This document shows, piece after piece, positions 13,972 to 17,526 of a DNA stretch of 17,526 bases. Position numbers and translations under genes: made by a program. Source of the stretch: Porticoccaceae bacterium (lineage in GTDB: Bacteria > Pseudomonadota > Gammaproteobacteria > Pseudomonadales > Porticoccaceae); assembly GCA_002591625.1 (NCBI GenBank), contig PCDB01000043.1, forward strand, positions 1 to 17,526, in the 5' to 3' direction. The notes under the pieces are model-generated. The model was given only the letters and a program-made list of their open reading frames with translations. It was not told where the DNA came from and did not search any database. Position 1 is the first letter of the stretch, and every line of letters starts with the position of its first letter.

Positions 13972-15228
13972 TCAAACATCCCACTCGAGAGGGAGGCTGA
14001 AGGGCATGAATACTGTACCAAGATCGCTTTCAATGACGGTCCCCTCCGGAATTCGAAATGGAGGCAAAATCTCAAGGAAGGCTTTAATTGCAGCTCGCAA
14101 CTCGCGACGAGCAATATGCATACCGATGCAAACATGTATACCAGTACCGAAACTATAGAGCTTAGCATTTCTGCCAAAAATAACCTTGTCCGGCTGATCA
14201 TAAACTTCGGGATCACGAGCAGCCAAAGCCGTGGAATAGCAAACCTTGTCCCCCTCTTTTATTTTAATGCCCGCGACTTCTGTATCTTTCAAACAAGTTC
14301 GAGTAATTGTGACCGCACCGTACGCTCTCATTAACTCAGTAATCGCACCTTCAATTTTTTCGGGATTTTCACGAAGATCTGCCTGATGTTCAGGATGTTC
14401 TGCCAGATGACGAAAGATTAAACCGAGGTGCGCCGAAACCGTATCCAATCCAGCCAGGCCTAAGTTGAAAAATAAAGCAACAAGTTCGTCATGACTAAAC
14501 ATTCTTCCATCAACGCTGGCATTCAATGCAAAACTCATCATGTTTTCCGCGGGGGGGTCGTTTCGCCTAATTTCAATTTCTTTCTCAAAATATGCCACCA
14601 CCTCCCTAACCGCATCGAGGACATCATCCATATCTGCAGCTCTGGTAATCGTGTCATATAACTCAATAAAATAATGCAGGCGATCAACTGGCATGCCCAT
14701 CATTTCCAGAAAGATGGTGCTAGGGAACGGGAATGCAAAGTCTTCCATGAATTCGCACCGTCCCTTATCCTTCAGCGCTTCCACACGTGTTCTAGCATAA
14801 TCGTTAATTTTGTCATCCATACCTGCAGCTGTTTTCGGGACAAAAAACGGCATCAGCATCCGTCGATACACACCGTGATCAGGCGGGTCCTGCTCGACAG
14901 GAATCATACTCCAGCTTGCGCCAATCATCTCGGCATAGGGTTGTATCTGCTTGTTGCTAAAGTGTTCGGGATCATGAATTACGGCGACTTGATCCTCTGT
15001 GCGGCGAAACACCCAGCCGCCCCCGTTCATTAGATTTGGGGCGTAGAAAACGGGAGGGAAGTCGCGGTGGATATCATCCACAACGGCATGAGGTGGACGA
15101 GTGGTCGTGAGACCTCGACCCATGGTCAAGTTGCGTACCATCTCAGGCGGAACGTGCGCGGGGATCTCAACGCTTTTTGCTAATTCTTCTGCGTCCAATT
15201 CTACGGCCTCCCAATTCTTTAAGTACAA
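13972..15228 (-). CDS. Cytochrome P450 (class I, soluble bacterial type)
   Basis: A 418-residue soluble P450 monooxygenase that would hydroxylate the imported substrate using electrons from the cluster's ferredoxin and reductase. The heme-binding loop SFGTGIHVCIGMHIARRE (359-376) supplies Cys367. The I-helix oxygen-activation motif is AGLDT (259-263), and the K-helix ExxR is ELMR (298-301). EQDPPDHGVYRRMLMPFF (112-129) is the conserved C-helix region. There is no N-terminal membrane anchor, as is normal for class I enzymes. The start is uncertain: the frame opens with TTG at 15226-15228, has no clear Shine-Dalgarno sequence, and an in-frame TAG lies eight codons upstream (15250-15252). The next in-frame ATG (residue 30) would cut off a conserved N-terminal stretch. 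The CYP family cannot be assigned without a search. Confidence 0.94.
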   Translation of the reverse strand: MYLKNWEAVELDAEELAKSVEIPAHVPPEMVRNLTMGRGLTTTRPPHAVVDDIHRDFPPVFYAPNLMNGGGWVFRRTEDQVAVIHDPEHFSNKQIQPYAEMIGASWSMIPVEQDPPDHGVYRRMLMPFFVPKTAAGMDDKINDYARTRVEALKDKGRCEFMEDFAFPFPSTIFLEMMGMPVDRLHYFIELYDTITRAADMDDVLDAVREVVAYFEKEIEIRRNDPPAENMMSFALNASVDGRMFSHDELVALFFNLGLAGLDTVSAHLGLIFRHLAEHPEHQADLRENPEKIEGAITELMRAYGAVTITRTCLKDTEVAGIKIKEGDKVCYSTALAARDPEVYDQPDKVIFGRNAKLYSFGTGIHVCIGMHIARRELRAAIKAFLEILPPFRIPEGTVIESDLGTVFMPFSLPLEWDV

Positions 15229-15263
15229 AAAGTCTAGATCAGAACAGCACTATACAGATAGCT

Positions 15264-15282
15264 GGGCGGCCGAAGGCCGCCC
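15264..15282. other. GC-rich perfect hairpin between receptor and P450 genes
   Basis: GGGCGGCC and GGCCGCCC are separated by three bases. The hairpin starts 27 bases beyond the receptor stop codon on the minus strand. It has no T run behind it in that direction. A six-T run lies ten bases beyond it on the plus strand, where no gene needs ending. It could be a stability or attenuation element that lets the receptor and the P450 operon be expressed at different levels. Confidence 0.6.
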
Positions 15283-15309
15283 ACTGTTCATCTTTTTTAC
15301 ACGTAATGT

Positions 15310-17526
15310 TTAGTAGCTATAGGAGACTTCCACTCCCATCATACGAGGCTGGCCTATTATGCGGGCATTAAACCCACCAGTAAGAGCGTTAGAGTTGCCC
15401 CCCGCATAATATTCCTCTTCGGTCAGATTCCTTGCAAACACTGCAAGATTAACATTGGTTCCATACATTCCAGACCATTGAGCTCGCATATTCACCAATT
15501 CATAACTTGGAATGGTTGTGTTTGGCGACGCTGAATCAGCCGTCTGGCTGTAATACCATTCGTCTTGAGCGTAAAGTTCCGTTCTGAGTGAAAACTCTCC
15601 CATATCACCCATATCTTTTGACACGTTGAAGAATAGTGAGTAGGACGTCTCTGGCGTATCGCTGTAGGGGCCAAAGTAGAAAGTTTGCCCCCCATACAGA
15701 GCTAGCGGATCTGTATATTTTGCATCTGTGTAAGCGAATGAGCCTCCTATCTGAAGCCAATCTGTTGGCTCGAAGGATGCATCTAGCTCGAAACCTTGAA
15801 TTTCAGCTTCATTCACGTTCCCCGCAGTAGCAGCTGGCCCTGTAGGCAGAACAATATAGATCGTTCTTTGAACATCTTCGACCTCCATCTGGTACAGAGC
15901 CAAGTTTATTCTGGCAGGAACAGTTCCTAACAAGCCAGAAAATTTCATGCCCACCTCAAAATCCTGCACTTTTTCTGGACGCATGTAATCTCCATAAGGA
16001 TAGAAATAACCCGATGTCTGATTGAAGGCGCCCGATCGCCAGCTGCTTCTGACTGCCCCATAAACGGTGAGATCCTCTGATGCGCTGTAGGTTGCACTAA
16101 GTTCCCAACTTGGGTCTTTATGATCCTGATCAGTGGGTACCATGCCGTTTAAAAGCGTCGGATAACCCGGTTTACTCTCAGTAAACTCGACCGTGTAGTC
16201 TTCTTGAGTGTAGCGGACTCCGGCTGCAAGGGTCAGCGTATCACTCATCTCATATGTGAATTGACCGAAAATTGCTTGGGATTCCGTTTCTGTAACCGCA
16301 TCATAATTACCGAAGTATAGGTTCCAAGCAGTTAGATCCGTAGCTATAGATATCGGTGAATACTCAGGCCTCTCTTCGTCAGCGAAGAACACTCCAACAA
16401 TATATTTCAATCGGCCATAATCACCGAGAAGTTGTAATTCATTAGACCAGTGCTCTATACCAAAAACATAACAACCAGCTTTATACTCAGTGCCATCAAC
16501 TGTTGGCGCAAGACCTCCATGAATGTCAATCCAACCATATGGTCCTCCATCAATATCAAGACAATCGTTAGTAAAAAGTTTGTTGTAACCATAAATATTT
16601 TTTATGGTTAAGTTGTCGTTAATTTCGTAAGTCGTAATATTTGAAATCATTCGCTGGTCAGCGTTGTGGGATTGGTCTCCATCTTTTAAATCGGCCCAGA
16701 CATCGTAAAAACCACCTGCCTGGCCGGTTCTTCTCTTGATAAGGTAGTCTTCCACGCCGTTAAAGTACTGATTCACGATAGGATTGGTTGAGCTAGCCCC
16801 GGGAGCCTCAGCATCCGCGGCATGAATAAAAAACATCGTCATATCCGCAGCAACCGTCGCTCCTGTACCAGGATCAACATAACTCGTGGGAGCCCCATCA
16901 GCACCATATGCGTTATGCAAAACCTGAGAACCATTCTGCCCGTCATACTCTCCTACTTGGACAGTCAGCAAATTTTCAAACCTGGAATCGGAAGGGCTTA
17001 GCCGAATCGAGGTACGCCAAGAGCGCGCATCTATAGAATGATGGTATGTGTCATATAGCAAATTATGCTGGAAGCCATCACGCGCATGTGTCTTGCCAGC
17101 GAAGCGAATAGAGACAGCATCGCTTATCGGCAAATTCATCGCAGCTTCTAATTCTGTATTATCATAATTCCCAGTCACATGTTTAACATAACCTCCAAAC
17201 TCATCCTCAGGCTTCTTTGCTGAATATGTGACTGCCCCTCCCGTCGTATTACGGCCAAAGAGAGTACCCTGAGGCCCTTTTAGCACCTGAATCGATTCTA
17301 GGTCATAAAACGATGTGTTGGATAGCCCGCCGACTGGTACCTCATTAAAATAAGTTACAACGGAAGGTGGTGAATATGAGAATGATCCAACCGATTGGCC
17401 TCTCAAGGTCCAGGATACATAGTTTGAAGCCATTCCTTGACGAGACAATAGGCCAGGTGTGGCAACCTGCAAATCATATTCAGTAATAATCCTTCGTTCT
17501 TCGATCGCCGCCTCGTTAAAAGCCGA
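15310..17526 (-). CDS. TonB-dependent outer-membrane receptor, N-terminus cut by the window edge
   Basis: At least 738 residues of a TonB-dependent receptor, open to the right edge, so the signal peptide and TonB box are not seen. The visible part begins inside the plug domain. Its segments are SAFNEAAIEERRIITEYDLQ (window residues 1-20), VATPGL, and then VLKGPQGTLFGRNTTGGAV (81-99), the plug signature. The remainder has alternating aromatic and polar residues typical of a 22-stranded barrel, including HWSNELQLLGDYG, and the protein ends with a C-terminal aromatic strand (VEVSYSY). It is the first gene of the minus-strand run, 81 bases before the P450. It is likely to import the cluster's substrate across the outer membrane (inference); it lacks any obvious siderophore-specific feature. 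A TTG at 17470-17472 can serve as a formal start but is not the true one, since plug sequence continues upstream. Confidence 0.93.
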   Translation of the reverse strand, partial: SAFNEAAIEERRIITEYDLQVATPGLLSRQGMASNYVSWTLRGQSVGSFSYSPPSVVTYFNEVPVGGLSNTSFYDLESIQVLKGPQGTLFGRNTTGGAVTYSAKKPEDEFGGYVKHVTGNYDNTELEAAMNLPISDAVSIRFAGKTHARDGFQHNLLYDTYHHSIDARSWRTSIRLSPSDSRFENLLTVQVGEYDGQNGSQVLHNAYGADGAPTSYVDPGTGATVAADMTMFFIHAADAEAPGASSTNPIVNQYFNGVEDYLIKRRTGQAGGFYDVWADLKDGDQSHNADQRMISNITTYEINDNLTIKNIYGYNKLFTNDCLDIDGGPYGWIDIHGGLAPTVDGTEYKAGCYVFGIEHWSNELQLLGDYGRLKYIVGVFFADEERPEYSPISIATDLTAWNLYFGNYDAVTETESQAIFGQFTYEMSDTLTLAAGVRYTQEDYTVEFTESKPGYPTLLNGMVPTDQDHKDPSWELSATYSASEDLTVYGAVRSSWRSGAFNQTSGYFYPYGDYMRPEKVQDFEVGMKFSGLLGTVPARINLALYQMEVEDVQRTIYIVLPTGPAATAGNVNEAEIQGFELDASFEPTDWLQIGGSFAYTDAKYTDPLALYGGQTFYFGPYSDTPETSYSLFFNVSKDMGDMGEFSLRTELYAQDEWYYSQTADSASPNTTIPSYELVNMRAQWSGMYGTNVNLAVFARNLTEEEYYAGGNSNALTGGFNARIIGQPRMMGVEVSYSY

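Noticed and set aside
15264..15282. GC-rich hairpin as a classic Rho-independent terminator for the receptor gene
   Set aside because: In the direction of the receptor transcript it is not followed by a T tract; on the other strand the T run is ten bases away and no gene ends there. Kept only as a hairpin.
1..17526. CRISPR array, insertion sequence, tRNA or rRNA gene, prophage or toxin-antitoxin module
   Set aside because: No spaced repeat array, transposase or terminal inverted repeats, RNA gene signature or phage/toxin protein was seen on either strand.

Overview
The window carries one long block of co-directional minus-strand genes, from about 17526 down to 348. A small piece of an unrelated plus-strand gene sits at the left edge. 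The TonB-dependent receptor points to a Gram-negative bacterium. Moderate base composition, close spacing and the family mix (receptor, class I P450 system, many family III CoA-transferases, FAS1/MaoC-type dehydratase) fit an aerobic, probably marine or environmental gammaproteobacterium. That taxonomic guess is inference; no RNA gene or other phylogenetic marker is present.

Layout in transcription order (right to left): a TonB-dependent outer-membrane receptor, 5'-truncated by the window (15310-17526); a GC-rich hairpin; a cytochrome P450 (13972-15228); an AMP-forming acyl-CoA ligase (12363-13907); an unrecognised 95-residue protein overlapping the next gene (12048-12335); a family III CoA-transferase (10847-12064); a double hot-dog MaoC-type dehydratase (9635-10771); a shorter CaiB-like protein (8557-9630); a cupin (7973-8491); a two-domain CaiB-like protein split by an in-frame TGA (6598-7851 and 5443-6570); another CaiB-like CoA-transferase joined by an ATGA overlap (4307-5446); an enoyl-CoA hydratase (3451-4236); an SDR dehydrogenase (2612-3358); an NAD(P)H:FMN reductase (1965-2546); a [2Fe-2S] ferredoxin (1652-1972); and an FAD ferredoxin reductase (348-1580). 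Intergenic gaps are at most about 120 bases and several genes overlap, so one or a few polycistronic transcripts are likely. A plus-strand Rho-independent terminator (157-192) closes the neighbouring gene and marks the left border.

Inferred job: import of a hydrophobic or bulky substrate (receptor), hydroxylation by a complete three-component P450 system (P450, ferredoxin, ferredoxin reductase), activation to a CoA thioester (ligase), CoA transfer between intermediates or racemisation (five CaiB-type domains), hydration/dehydration (MaoC, crotonase) and oxidation of a hydroxy group (SDR). This resembles catabolic clusters for steroid-, terpenoid- or alicyclic-acid-like compounds. The substrate cannot be read from the sequence, and no acyl-CoA dehydrogenase, thiolase or regulator lies in the window, so the pathway is incomplete here.

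The most notable points are: the in-frame TGA that cuts a roughly 800-codon tandem CaiB gene exactly in the glycine-rich loop of its second domain, with reading frame intact on both sides; the density of CaiB-type domains (five in 8 kb), only one of which shows Asp at the position I align with the family's catalytic aspartate; the unknown 95-residue protein; and the placement of the P450 and its redox partners at opposite ends of the cluster.
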